DNA of 64,000 nucleotides from Isoetes taiwanensis (Eukaryota; Streptophyta; Lycopodiopsida; Isoetales; Isoetaceae), in assembly GCA_021234155.1 (NCBI GenBank), contig JAJEKV010000009.1:10360546-10424545 (forward strand). The letters are read 5' to 3'. Shown here piece by piece: positions 12,843-24,210 of the stretch (the first letter of the stretch is position 1; every line of letters begins with the position of its first letter). Under the pieces are notes generated by a model. It saw only the letters and a program-made list of their open reading frames with translations. It did not search any database and was not told where the DNA came from. A program made the translations under genes and the position numbers.

Positions 12843-13857
12843 ATGTTTCTTGGGCGCACCCCTTATCACAGTGACGGCGGTGCCCAAAACGCATTAATTC
12901 CTGGGCATGCCCAAAAATCCTGGGCGGGGGCTACCGCCCAAGTTCTTGGCCACTGCCAGCTCATTGCCACGTTGCACAAAATCATCGATCAGACAGAAAT
13001 TAGGGTTCTTGAGGAAACCCAGATTGATCCTTCTACACGATTTCAAGACCGGATTTGTTCATTGTGATGCCAAAATAGGGAAAACACCTACAATCATGTT
13101 GGAGGAGAGAAAATCGAACTGAAATCGAAGAAAACTAGGACGATTCGTAACCAGTTTTGATTTAGGGCGATTTAGAAACATGATTTCAGACATTTTTAGG
13201 GGAATCCGATGCCATTAGAAGCAGTTTGAGTCTAATCGTGACAAATTTGGAGCAAAAACAGCTTCATCCAGGTATATCTGCGATTTTTTGCTGCCGTCGT
13301 TCTGATAGGGCGAAGAGATTTTGGGCGCAAATGTGATACAAAAATCCTGGGCTTCCACAGCCCCTGCCCAAGACAGAAAAAAACCTTTCTTGGGCGTCCA
13401 CTAGTGTATAATTCATCCAAACGCTTAGGGGAGATTTACATGCTCCGTCGTGAGGCAGCACGTCACAAATAAATAAGCTGCTAATGCAACACGGGGTTGC
13501 CCTCTAAACTGCAGTTGGCTCTTTTTCACCCCCTCTTTCTAGGCTAACTGCATGTTGCTGAATAGAAATTCTTGTTTTGCTTAAAAATGGTATCCCTAAT
13601 TTCCTTGGCCTCTTCTAAATTTCACGGACCTTCGAAATTTCAGCCCTAATCAACTGTTTTCTTAAATCCAAAACCTCCTATCAATTTCTTCTGGACGATG
13701 GTCAAAGGCGCCACCACATCATGCATGCCAAATTTCAAGCTCCCAAAAATTTCGTCGAAGAATTTTTAGGAGCAGAAAATTTCGCTCAAAATTTGTTGGT
13801 GGCCGCCTGCTAACGTGGCAGTGCCGCTCGTGGCTTCGCCACTTGCAACCTGCCATG
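12843..13857. other. intergenic DNA with recurring tgggcg motifs
   Basis: The motif tgggcg or its complement recurs at about 12848, 12925, 12945, 13322 and 13393. Two segments share ttcttgggcg openings at 12847 and 13389, as if they were ends of a small unrecognised element. I see no gene. No copy of the LTR that ends at 18722 is present here, although its partner would be expected on this side. Confidence 0.35.
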
Positions 13858-14930
13858 TCAGCAAGCGGCTACCAAAAACTTTCTTCGGGAAATTTCTGAG
13901 AACCGTGTGAGATGGTTCTTAAAAGTTGCTACCTCTGGATCTGTGGAAGTCGCTATTTCCCTTTCAAGGTTGACAGGTATCTGCTCTGCATAGACCTCTT
14001 CCTTATCCTCTTTCAGATGCTCTTTGTTTTCACACAACTCCTCCCCTTCTTCATCTTCTTTCATTATGGACACCTCGTTAATGTTAGAAACGTGGGGTCC
14101 CATGGCAACAAAAGCATTCTCAGGTGGCGGAGAAGGGGGATCTTGGAGCATCAAATGCCTTAACTGCAGCAAGGTCTCAACAGGTGCGAGATCCTCATGG
14201 TGAAACCTAAGTAACTGTTGTACCTCCGCAGGATAATCAGGAAGGGAGAAGTCAATGAAGTCATCCTGACAATATTCAGCGAGCTCATATAAGACTAGGT
14301 CCTTGGTCATGTGTGGGAGGTTACCGATGACGTGGTATGCCCACATAATGTCATCGAGGTGCAGATACTCTCGACCCTTGTGAATGATTGGGGGAAGCGC
14401 ATCCAGCCCTGCAAGTTTGCGACCCTGAGTGCGTGCAATGGTCGGTTCGGTGGCGAGCTGCTTCCATCGGGCAAAATCCGTATGGCTGATGCGCTCATCC
14501 TCCTCTGGGTCATCGGGAATAGGGAGCTTCCCTTTCTCCAAGGGAGTGGAATCAAACTCCACATATTGGTCCATGAGAATGGCCAATGCAAAGCGGACCT
14601 CAAAATAGGTCTGCTGTCGTCCAAGGTGAAGAATGGGAGCATGCCTAGCACGGCGCTGAATGCCCCATGGCGGTCATCGCCAAGCATCTGCATAAGGACG
14701 TGCCTGTGGAGGTAAAGCTGAGGAGGGTTGCCATAAGGAATGCTCTGGGGCACCATTTCTTGGATGTAGAACTCCAAGAAGTCGGCATAATCGGGATGAG
14801 CCTCCATATTGGCGATGAGATCCACCTCCTGTAGCAAATAAGGGTGGAGAAGCTCGAAGGGGACATCAGGATCCCAATGTTCACCGTCCTGGTACCATTG
14901 TTAGCGCTGGGCGTGATCCCTAATAGTTCT
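13858..14930 (-). pseudogene. second internal ORF of the LTR element, unknown family, one stop and one frameshift
   Basis: The minus strand encodes WYQDGEHWDPDVPFELL and onward through EFYIQEMVPQSIPYGNPPQL, then RFALAILMDQYVEFDSTP and KGREYLHLDDIMWAYHVIG, ending with an acidic stretch (EDEEGEELCENKE) and stop at 13858. A TAA at 14903-14901 interrupts the first part. A one-base shift near 14630 separates the first and second halves, whose text clearly continues. It is about 340 codons in all, with no RT, integrase, protease or zinc-knuckle motif. It follows the H3-containing ORF by about 300 bp in the same orientation. I do not recognise the family. Confidence 0.6.
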
Positions 14931-15239
14931 GATGGAAGGAGGAGGAAGGAAAGAAAAGGGAGGAGCTTGACACTATATTAGAAACCTTAAAAGAAGAGGG
15001 GTACGTTTTTCTTTAAAAGAATAGGACCTTTAAGAAGGAATATTCCATAAAGTGAGGTACTTTATGTTTATTATTGAAAAGTTGCTCTTTTTTTTTTTTT
15101 TTTTTTTTGAATTGGAGTTTTGCATGTGTTGGTTGCATGCAGATCAAGTAATGAAACACGTTATTAAGAGAACATATTATATTAATTTCAAAATGGGATA
15201 TACAAAAAGGTACAGCATATATTACAAAAATGGGGAAGT

Positions 15240-16496
15240 CTAGGGCCTCTCCCCACGTATCCTACGTGCCAAGGCCAAATCCTTGGGCATAATGGTCACA
15301 CGCTTGGCATGTATGGCGCAAAGGTTTGCGTCGCCAAGAAGTGCGACCAGATAATCCTCAGCAGCTTCTTGTAGGGCCAAGATGGCATGAGTCTGGAACC
15401 TAAGGTCGGTCTTGGATTCTTGTGCGATCTCCCAAACAAGGCGCTGAAACGGCAACTTCCTGATGAGAAGCTCCGCGGTCTTCTGATACTTGCGGATTTC
15501 CCGCAAGGCCACTGTCCCGGGCTTAAACCGGTGGGGTTTCCTCGGATGAGGAGGGGGAATAAGAGGAAGTGACTTTCCCCCTGTGGCCGGATGTCGGGCC
15601 CGCTCGACTAAGGTATCTCTTCGAGTGTCCCCTTTCTTCTTTGCAACCCCACCAATCGCCTAGAGTCGGGTCTTGTATTGTGGCCCCAAGCGAGTCGGGC
15701 TGGTGGTCTTCCTTTTCCGCCGGATAAAGCGGTTAGCGGGCTCCTCGACCCGAGTATCAACCTCCGCTACAAGTTTTGCTGCCTCCTCTGTAGATTTGGC
15801 GACTTCCTCAGCTGATTTGGCGACTTCCTCAGCAGCCTTTCAGGCCTGATCCTCGGCTAGCCGAGCTGCCTGCTGCTCCCTTAATAAGCATATGGCCATC
15901 CTTCGTCGGATCTCGGCAAGATATCGGTCCGGTCGGGCCGTCATATCAAGCTCCACCTCCATCAATTCCTCCTGTGGGAACGAGGGGGAAACATCTTCCC
16001 AGATAAAGAACTGGGTGTCCTCGTCATAATAGTACGGGGGTATAACAAAATTGAGGCCCCGGCTTATGGCTCTCCCCCGTCCCAAATACTGGTACTCCTG
16101 ACCCCTTGTAGCCGGGTCCCCGCGTGCTATCTGCCGGATATCTTCCTCATGGGCCATGGCCATTATCCGAGCGGCTTCCTGCTGAGCCTAGGCCTCTGCA
16201 GCATCTTGGGCCATATCCGCAGGGTAGTACTTAACTAAGGTTAAGGTTTGGTCCTCCTGCTCCACCAGGGTATAAGTCATCCCTTCAGCGTTGAGTTTAA
16301 ACAAGAACCGTTCTGTCTGGTGAAAAACTGGGTATGGTATCCGGTCTCCCTCTATGAACCGTAACACAAGCTGATCCAAGAGAAGTTCAATTTTCTCTGG
16401 CCCTTCTTCTGTGTCACCGATGTAGTCTCCAAGCAGGGAGAAGAGCTGGAAGACGTCACAACTAGAGAAGCTCTTAGTGCCCTTGGTTCTCGCCAT
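15240..16496 (-). pseudogene. histone H3-fold fusion ORF in gag position, three in-frame stops
   Basis: One continuous frame runs from ATG 16496 to the stop at 15240, broken only by TAG (16190-16188), TGA (15842-15840) and TAG (15662-15660). The last 98 codons are unmistakably histone H3: [80 protein letters not shown]. That is H3 from about residue 39 to its end. Loop 1 has the length of ordinary H3, not the longer loop of CENH3, although AAEDYLV is CENH3-like. Before it lie about 320 codons: MARTKGTKSF at the start, PPYYYDEDTQFFIWEDV in the middle, an Ala/Glu-rich repeat (EEVAKS twice) and a basic stretch RRKRK. The sequence lies just after an LTR and tRNA primer site. A nuclear, chromatin-associated product is inferred for an intact relative. 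Confidence 0.85.
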
Positions 16497-17158
16497 CTCT
16501 CTGCAAGGTAGCAGTGCGGGCGCCCGGAGATTGTAAGCAAGGCAGCTATGGCAGAACAAAGGAGGGTTGGCGGAAGAGGTACGGTACAGATAGTTGCGGC
16601 GGCTATGGCGGTCGGCGGACAGCTTAGGAAGTGAAACCCTAAAAAAAACAAATGCAGGAAAACTCCAGAAGAACGTCCGCATCGGAAATCCCGCCTCTTA
16701 ATTTTTTTTTTTTATTTTTTTTTTAAAACGGTCAACGCCCAGTCAAACCGGCGGACTTGGGTAGTTTGGTGTTTTAAATCACAAAAGAAACTCATTTTTA
16801 CCCAAGTGCGCCGATTTTGGGTTTGTGGCCATATGTTTACCATTTCCAGCCAACTAAAGGGTGTCCTAAGCTAATTCGAGAGTCCCCGACGCAATGGAGC
16901 AAAAATTTTCCGATTCTGAGCTTCCTAGAGAGAGTTATGGCATTTTGAAATAAGGGACCCTGCCCTGTCCAAACTGCACAGACTTTCTACCTTTATACCA
17001 CTAAATCTCCTTCACAAGGACCTACTAACAACATTCTTGGCCTCAAACAACTAACTACAAGGCTCTAGAGGAGTCTTTCTATGTTAAAGTCCCCAACTAC
17101 TTAACGTTCTATCGGGTTAGAGCATGGCCAGTGCAATGATCTGGTCCACCAAAATCAT
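16497..17158 (-). other. untranslated leader of the LTR element
   Basis: This stretch lies between the primer-binding site and the first ATG of the internal ORF, with a T/A-rich run near 16699-16724. No coding signal is seen. Confidence 0.5.
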
Positions 17159-17170
17159 GCTCTGATACCA
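17159..17170 (-). promoter_or_regulatory. primer-binding site for initiator tRNA-Met
   Basis: The minus strand reads TGGTATCAGAGC, the perfect complement of the 3' end of plant initiator tRNA-Met. It sits one base after the LTR end, as in many plant LTR retrotransposons. Confidence 0.9.
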
Positions 17171-17171
17171 C

Positions 17172-18722
17172 TGTGACGCTCCCAGAATCCATACGATGCT
17201 CCCATCGTATCGATACAGGACTTCCCCTCCCATGGCGACCAAATCACCATGGCAAGGCCCTCCGTCGTGTTCGGACTACTTGGGATGGCCAAGTATCCGG
17301 GCGAGGATCACGGAGGTGTCATTCGCCCCACGTCCTCTATGGGGAATCCTATACAGCGGAAGCATACATATCTGTTAGCATACAATCATAATGCAAATAA
17401 TATACCACCACGAAGGGTGGTCCATCCTCATCATCATAGCAACCATAATCCACTCATAACAACATGAAATAACATAGTGACAAGGCACTACCCCGGGCTC
17501 AGACTCCAAGGGATCAACTGATGGCTAGGGTCTCAAGATATCAACAGACGGAGGTATAACATGGCGTTGGCTGGCATAAGACAATGGCTAAGGGTTGTCC
17601 ACTCCATCCGCCCCTCCTGTGCACACTTTGCAGATAGGTTGAATCATGCTATGACGTGCTTGTAGCCCTCCGGAGACGCAATCCCAAGGAATCACCCTTC
17701 GGGACTACTCCGGGTTACATCTCCCCGGTCCGATGAGGCAGGTCAGAGAGGCGTCTCCTCCCCGGGTATGATGGATCCCTAGGTGTGCTAGAGAACACGT
17801 GCCGCATCAGCGACCCCCGCATCCGTACCCGACTTACTCCCCTAAATCTAAAGGTCAGGTCACCAACCCGTTCGAGCCCAGGGCGGCCATACAGGCTCCC
17901 ACCCTCCGGCCCAGAGAGTGTCAGATCCATACCCAGCCCACACACAGTGACTGGCTATAAGTCTAGCACACTGTAGGAGTCCCGTAGCCGCGCTATGCAG
18001 GACCCCACCCCCGATTCACCTTCATACCCGTTGTCTGGTGCTGAACCACATCATAGCATCCACAGCCAGGTAGGCTCTTGTGCACAGGCTGCAAGTACTG
18101 GGTTTTAGGGGTTCTATCTAGGAACATCTCTACTTCTAGATAGCCTTTAGGTCTCTACCCACCCCTTTACCCATACAATACAGTAGGAACAGAAGGAAAA
18201 CTATTCTTATACATCCATCCATCCATAACTTGGAATCGAATATAATATATAGATTAACCCCATACAAGGGTTAATCCTATAACTATCTAGGAATCCAAGC
18301 TGTCTACACACTAACCAGTGTCCTGGCTGGAGCCATGGTCACGATAAGAGTCCATTTCTCGAAACTGGTGAGTGATTGTTGGCAATTCAAGCTTGGTCTG
18401 CTGGCTGCTACTCCTCCTTGGTCCCAAATTCGAATTTGGGGGAGGAAATGGGGTAGGACCCCTTTTCCTAGGCCCAAAATGGAAGGTCCTCCTGGCCAAT
18501 CGATTTGTGGCCAGGTGGCGCCCCCTTATTGGTGCATATTAGCTAATTTAACTTAATTAGGTTAATTGGCTCATATTACTTTATAATTATCCATAATGGA
18601 TTAATTAGCATAGCTAAATAAAACCATTATGGTCGACCCTCACTTGGACCCTTAAGCCCAATATGTCTTGGTGACGTGTCCTGGGTGTATATGTATACTG
18701 TATAAATACCTGGAACGTCACA
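17172..18722 (-). repeat. 5' long terminal repeat, 1551 bp
   Basis: The LTR is bounded by TGTGACGCTCC at 17172 and its inverse GGAACGTCACA ending at 18722, giving TG..CA ends with an 8-11 bp imperfect inverted repeat. Its inner end abuts the primer-binding site. Short open frames inside it on both strands have no support as genes. No second copy is in the window, so target duplications cannot be checked. Confidence 0.82.
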
Positions 18723-20189
18723 AATGTCAGAGTAGTGCTCTTGTGGCATCGCTCTACGTCACAAAATGGAAATTGGTCCCAACCCTTCTTTTTTGTTTGT
18801 CTTTTCTTTTCTTTTTTCTTTGCCTTGAAGGGGGCAACTTTTGCATTAGTGGGTTGATTAGGTATCATGTTTTAAGAGATCCAATTCTCTTCCCACTGAT
18901 TAGGAGCTACTCTTTTATGCTCTAGTCCACTCCCCAGTGGAAGTTCTTTCCACCTTTTCATCTTTTTCTTTCCCTCATGGTACTACTTTGCTATTTGTCA
19001 CCCTGGAGATTTAGCTTTACAAGGTAATCCTTGTTAATTCACACTAGATTCCACGTGAATCTTTGTATAATCTTAAGGATTGTATAATCTTAAGGAACAC
19101 TTGTAGTATCTTAGGGAACCTTAAAAGAGTCCTAGAAAACTTAGAATCTCTTATAATCTTGGGTAGTCCTAATGGAATGTTGGTAATTTTAGAAATCTTA
19201 TACGAACTTGGGAAGTTTATATTTCCCAATGTATATACATTTAACAAAGACTTTACTTTTTCTTAGGGAATTGACTCAAGGCTCAATTGTTGGCGCATTT
19301 CATGTATCTGTAACAAGCTTGCTGAGCCCCAAAAAGCTGTATGCTGCTTGAACCATATTGAATCAGATATTTTATGTAACATTTACTAGCATGAAATGTG
19401 GCAATTAAGCCAAAACGAAGGAAACAGAAAGGCTTCTTATAATGTTTTTGAGGGACAATTATCTGAGGTTTTTCTCCTTTATTAACATTGAAGGGTGAAG
19501 TACTTCATGGTTGTCTCAAGTTGGCAGATTTAGATCATGGACTGAGTAAATTGATTGAAATAATAAAAACCATGAAATATCCTTCTCATAATTCATTGTC
19601 TCTTTGTTCTATTGACATATCTTGCTTCCAGTGATCTCCATGAAAATGAACTCAATGGTACCATTTCTCCTCAAATTGGAAATTTTAGACTTTGAAGTGT
19701 GATTTAAGTCATTTCACTCTCAGGTCACGGAGGGCAACCCTCCGTGCGCAGCACCTTGTTATTTTTTGAAGCCATACAAAAAACAATTGGGGAACTCTAA
19801 TAAGTCGTCAATTCCACCTCATCATGCAACTGGGGAACTCTAATTTGTCAAGTCCATCTCATCTTATGCTTATGATTAAATGCGTTTGACGTTAGGCTTT
19901 AGGATTTGATGCCACGTGGGCATCCCTACCAGTTTATATGTTTATTATAGATGATGATTGTGAGTCCGTTTTAAATTGGAGTCCTTTTTGCCTCCTTATT
20001 AAATTCTGGAAGTATGAAAGGTAATAAGAAAAAGGTTTCTAAAACTTTGCATAAGCTCTAGGTTATATTACCATGTGTTGTATAAGAAAAAATCAATAAT
20101 GAATATGATTGATGGAACTTCAAATAATAAATATGATCTACTCAGTAAGCCACATTGAGTGGACTGAGCAAACTCCTGAATCTTGTGTA
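18723..20189. other. intergenic DNA with degenerate 'taatctta' repeats
   Basis: Between about 19050 and 19250 a loose 20-25 bp motif (ataatcttaagga, tcttagggaacc, agaatctcttataatctt) recurs. It resembles the degenerate aatctaaggg text of the palindrome core at 33-36 kb. The LRR fragment and a shared terminal motif are listed separately; no gene is seen. Confidence 0.4.
19632..19723 (+). pseudogene. leucine-rich-repeat exon fragment, frameshifted
   Basis: After a good acceptor (cttgcttccag) the plus strand encodes DLHENELNGTISPQIGNF, one classic LxLxxNxLxGxIPxxIGNL plant LRR repeat. It then goes through a one-base shift into LKCDLSHFTLS, the start of the next repeat. The fragment is too short for a receptor assignment and stops where a different repeat begins. 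Confidence 0.65.
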
Positions 20190-23100
20190 TTATAACTTGC
20201 TTAACTTCACACCAGCTGGAGGTCCATGTCTTTGTCCCCCATACTGTAGTTCTCTTATTTCAGCCTTGAACATTTCAAGCTGCAACCGACGTTAGAAATT
20301 GGAAAAAACAGAGTCAATATGAATGCATCCATCCACGAACTAATTCAATCCATGTGGCAGCTTTTATACCTTAAGTGCTTTGTAGATCAGCCTATCATAC
20401 TTCTTTTTTGCCAACGCAGTTGCTGAAAGGAATCAAAGCATGATATCCAAAAAAAATTAATAATGATGATAGAGAAACAAATAAAAATGCCATTGCTAAA
20501 GCACCTAATCATGCAATTTTACCTCGCTTGAGTGCTGCTTCTTGTGTCGAAAGTACATCAGGAAAAGAGGCCTCAATGAACCCTGATTCTTCTGCAGCCT
20601 TACCGGTGAATCTATACCTGTAAAAACATAGAACCAACAACAAAATTAAAATCATGATCAAGTCATGCTCTGATAAGTGTTTTTACTGCTTAAGACATTT
20701 CATTACCCAGAAAGGACTGCTTTATGGTAAGCACTGATGGGCATTTTACATTTGACCACAGCATTCATTCCCGGCGACAAATGCAGCTTGATATCAACCT
20801 GTTACAGTAGTTACAATGAGACAATATTTTTATCTGAAATATCCATTTAACCTAATGAGACTGACATATAACTAACCTCATTCATAAATATGAATCCCTT
20901 GTCATTACGCATTAGACGATAATCATGAGCTAGTGCAAGCATGCATCCACCAGCTGCTGCATGCCCACTAAGAAACAAAACAATCCCTTGTATTTTAAAA
21001 TATACACATTGTAGATTTAAGATGAGTGACAAACCATATTGCTGCAACTGTGGGAATAGGAAAACATAGCATCCTCTCAAGTAGAGTATGGTAGTCATTA
21101 ACTAGTAGCTGCGGTAAATCATGCCACGTTACTATGCCAGACTTCATTGCAATCTCAAAGTTTTAAAGGTTCCTACTGACATAGAAATTGCCAGGCTTGC
21201 TTGTTGCAAACTTTAGATCAAGCCCATTTGAGTAAAATCTCCCCTGATAGTAACATCAATATTATATGCTCATATCACAAAAGAAAAATCTCGAAAATTT
21301 AAAAAGACTCACTTGCCAAACATAAACATTTAAAACCAAAAGTATTATAGCTTTTATATACCTCATTTGTTGTTATCAAAGAAGCCGCACTTGAATCACC
21401 TTCTACCTGCAAACGGCCAATTATGGATCAGATAATTTCACTTATACAATAATTTATTCCCCCATATTCAGATGGTTGAGTAATTATAGTATCCTATTAA
21501 TCCAGAGCTACTATATTCCTTATGAATTGTTCTTTTTAGCAAATCACTGCGCCACTAATAGGCTCACTGGTTTTTAAATGCTAAGGCAGTAAACAAGATT
21601 CTGGTTTACAGTGGTTTGCTGACCTAGGGATTCCAAACATATCAACGGACTTGAATATGTTAATTCACAAGACTGAAATCACAACGGTATGTCTCATTCT
21701 CCACCATTCCAGGATCATGATATATTTGATTTGATGGAACCAATTACTAGAGCCAAAGGAGGTTAGGGCTCACACATCTCCCCAAGTTAGTGACACAATT
21801 TTTAGCGTCTCTTTCTAAGCTAGCCAAGGGGGTACAGACAGGACTCAGTATTAAGAGTTGCTCTTTACAAGACTAGAAGTCTATTGCCACCATAGTGATC
21901 TGGCACAGTTGCCATGCCATCCTTTTGACAGAATCTGATAAGCTAGCTGCCTTCTACCGAAATTTAAATATTATCAATCTTATAATTTTTAGAATGGTGA
22001 TTACTTTGTCATCAAAGTACATTAGCACTTTGTATCTTATTTTGCAAACGAATTCAACTCCTTAGAAGATTTACATGTGAGTAGCTATGAAGCCATAGAA
22101 ATGAAGAACGATACCTGATCAAGTGCTGAATGAATTGCAGCAATAGACTTTGGAGACAATCTGTTTTAAAGGCACAGAATAAAATCATAATTCTGATGTA
22201 AAGCCAAACATTTTCTATCTGTTATTCTTTCATAGTCAGTCCATTCTGATACCATTCCATATACGTACATAAAAAACTTCACAAACGACATAAGGTGCTT
22301 CCATGCAGGAATGTCAAAGTACGGAAACTTCATCCAGAAACCTGATTAATATTCTTTAATAATCAACCAAATCCAAATCTCTCAAGTATTCATGCAATCG
22401 TAAACTGACAATAAGTGGACGGAGTCACGAAAATTTTGTTCCAGACATACTTAGAAATTAGCAAAAGCAGTATGTTCCAGTGTAGTTACAGATTCATGTC
22501 ATGGTCAATGGCAATAATGGGAGCAAGTTTTTACTACAATTGACATAACAGGACACCAGCAACTCTTATTCTCTGTTACATAGAACAGGGCATCTTCCAA
22601 GGTCTTTAAGAGATTCTCTCATGAGTGACAATGACGCAGCTCAGTACCATTTTGCTCCCAACATAAACGATCCAATAGAAACAGAACAGGTACAATCAAT
22701 TACTCTCATACAGTCAATATAACAAACACAAACAGCGGAATACGACATGGGTCATCAAATAGCCCGGTATAATTGAATATTGATTAAACTGAGGAAGTAT
22801 ACTTCCCCTAGCTAAAAACCCATGTGAAGGAGCTGAGAGTGCAGAAAAATGTAACAAGAAGACATGGAGCAGGTGAATATACAGATTTGACATATTATAT
22901 ATCCTAAAAATACGGAAGGTCCACATGAGAATGTATCCAATCCAACTCCAGTTCACTCCTATCAAAAGGGCATGATCTTCAGTGCTTAGATAACATACTC
23001 CAGAAATGATCAGTTCCCTTTACTAATGGCAAAGCCAAATGAAAATCTGGTTCTAGTACTTTCTATTCACCCATTATTATTTAAGCCAATCGGCTACTGA

Positions 23101-24210
23101 ATGCAGTCAAAGCTGGGGGCACTGTCAAAGAAATCAAATATATTTATAAACAAGTTGTTAGAAAACAGTCATGTAAACCATTGTATGATAATATTTAGAT
23201 AGATAGGGCAGGTAACATAATGCGAAGACCAATCATAAAATCGAGTTTATATATATATCACAGAATGTATGGTTTTTGGCTCTTAACTGTGCATGTTTCC
23301 AGCACTTAAGAAGTAGGTCACTGGATATTTTAGGAAATGCCTGGAAATAAGCATACTAGATGGGGATGCAGCCCATGAGATGAGATCTCAGCCAGCTGTT
23401 GCTCTTGCAAAGCAAAAAGAAGTCATATTATTACACTCAGATGATGTTGAAGGTCATGGCAAAGATATAGGAATTTGCTAATGTGCAGGAACCGCGAAAT
23501 GGCACGATAATAATGGAGATATTCTGCTGATGCTGACTGACACAGATAAATGCAGGAAGATGAGGTTGCTGTGCCCATGTAGAGAATCATTAAAAAATCC
23601 TGTCAATGGAGTTGTGAGGGCCAAAATGGTGAAGCTGATCCAAGATCAAATTGATGAGCACATAATGAGGGACCTATGCTATCCAGTATAAGAGTGATCT
23701 TGACAAAGATCTAGCAAGGGAATTAAGGATGAAATATCAGGACTTTGGAACTAAGTATGGATGTATCAAGATGCTGAGAGAAAATTAGCTTCAAAAAGGC
23801 TGAGGGCAATTCCATGGTTGTGTATACGGAAAAGATACAGTTTTGCAGTGTGGCACCAAAAATTGGGATGGAGATTGATAAATCTTCTGTTAGAAAGAAG
23901 AGCTAAATAGGATTTCTACCGGATGACAATTCCTATAAAATCCTTGTTTCGAGGAACGTTAAATGGCATCATACTGCACACAGATGTGACAAACTGTTCA
24001 AAAAACTGGCCTCGGTCCATCATGAGGTTATACCTGATCATTTTCCAGAACCACAGAGCTCAGAGAATATGGGTATCCAAAACTAAAGAATGCAACAAGC
24101 TATCATTATCGTTGCTAAACTGGAAACCTGTGCTCGCTTTCTCCTGAGAAGGTGAGGACGTAAACGCCATTATCCAGTGCCTTAAGTTTTACAAATTGCT
24201 CCTCTTCCAT
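20190..24210 (-). CDS. peroxisomal delta3,delta2-enoyl-CoA isomerase (ECI), ten exons
   Basis: Minus-strand exons: 24210-24128, 22160-22115, 21406-21362, 21243-21181, 21108-21035, 20967-20877, 20798-20707, 20617-20523, 20423-20370 and 20279-20190, all with GT..AG introns and consistent phases. The product has about 243 residues. Exon 1 gives MEEEQFVKLKALDNGVYVLT, exon 4 GRFYSNGLDL, exon 6 GHAAAGGCMLALAHDYRLMR (crotonase oxyanion-hole glycines) and FMNE, whose Glu aligns with the catalytic Glu of ECIs. The C-terminus is GVKLSKL, a perfect PTS1 peroxisome signal. The enzyme shifts cis/trans-3 double bonds to trans-2 during beta-oxidation of unsaturated fatty acids. Exon 9 has one base too many in or beside a run of six A (minus strand; 20410-20405); without it the frame is open throughout. 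This is either an assembly error or a recent inactivating change. The exon 4 donor is less certain. Confidence 0.88.
23341..23691 (+). pseudogene. coding-like frame inside ECI intron 1, one stop, family unknown
   Basis: A 117-codon plus-strand frame (HEMRSQPAVALAKQKEVILL, MVKLIQDQIDEHIMRDLCY) is interrupted only by TAA at 23479-23481. Composition is protein-like, unlike the surrounding intron. I do not recognise it; it may be a retroposed or transposon-carried gene piece, antisense to ECI. Confidence 0.35.

Larger units (their letters stand above)
13858..18722 (-). mobile_element. LTR retroelement, 5' LTR plus internal region, 3' part missing
   Basis: On the minus strand the order is LTR (18722-17172), one spacer base, primer-binding site (17170-17159), about 660 bp of leader, an H3-containing ORF in the gag position (16496-15240), then a second ORF (about 14930-13858). 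This is the layout of an LTR retrotransposon. I found no reverse transcriptase, integrase, protease, polypurine tract or second LTR. The element is therefore truncated, or it is a non-autonomous family whose internal ORFs are not classical gag-pol. Both ORFs carry stops or frameshifts. Confidence 0.75.

Noticed and set aside
13441-13467. cacgtcaca as the start of the missing 3' LTR
   Set aside because: Sequence beyond the 8-bp match does not resemble the LTR, and an intact gene occupies the space where the LTR body would lie.
15240-15530. Centromeric histone CENH3 gene
   Set aside because: AAEDYLV is CENH3-like, but loop 1 is not lengthened and the rest follows ordinary H3; the context is a retroelement.
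17173-17976. Several 60-80 codon frames
   Set aside because: They lie inside the LTR, overlap on both strands and match no family.
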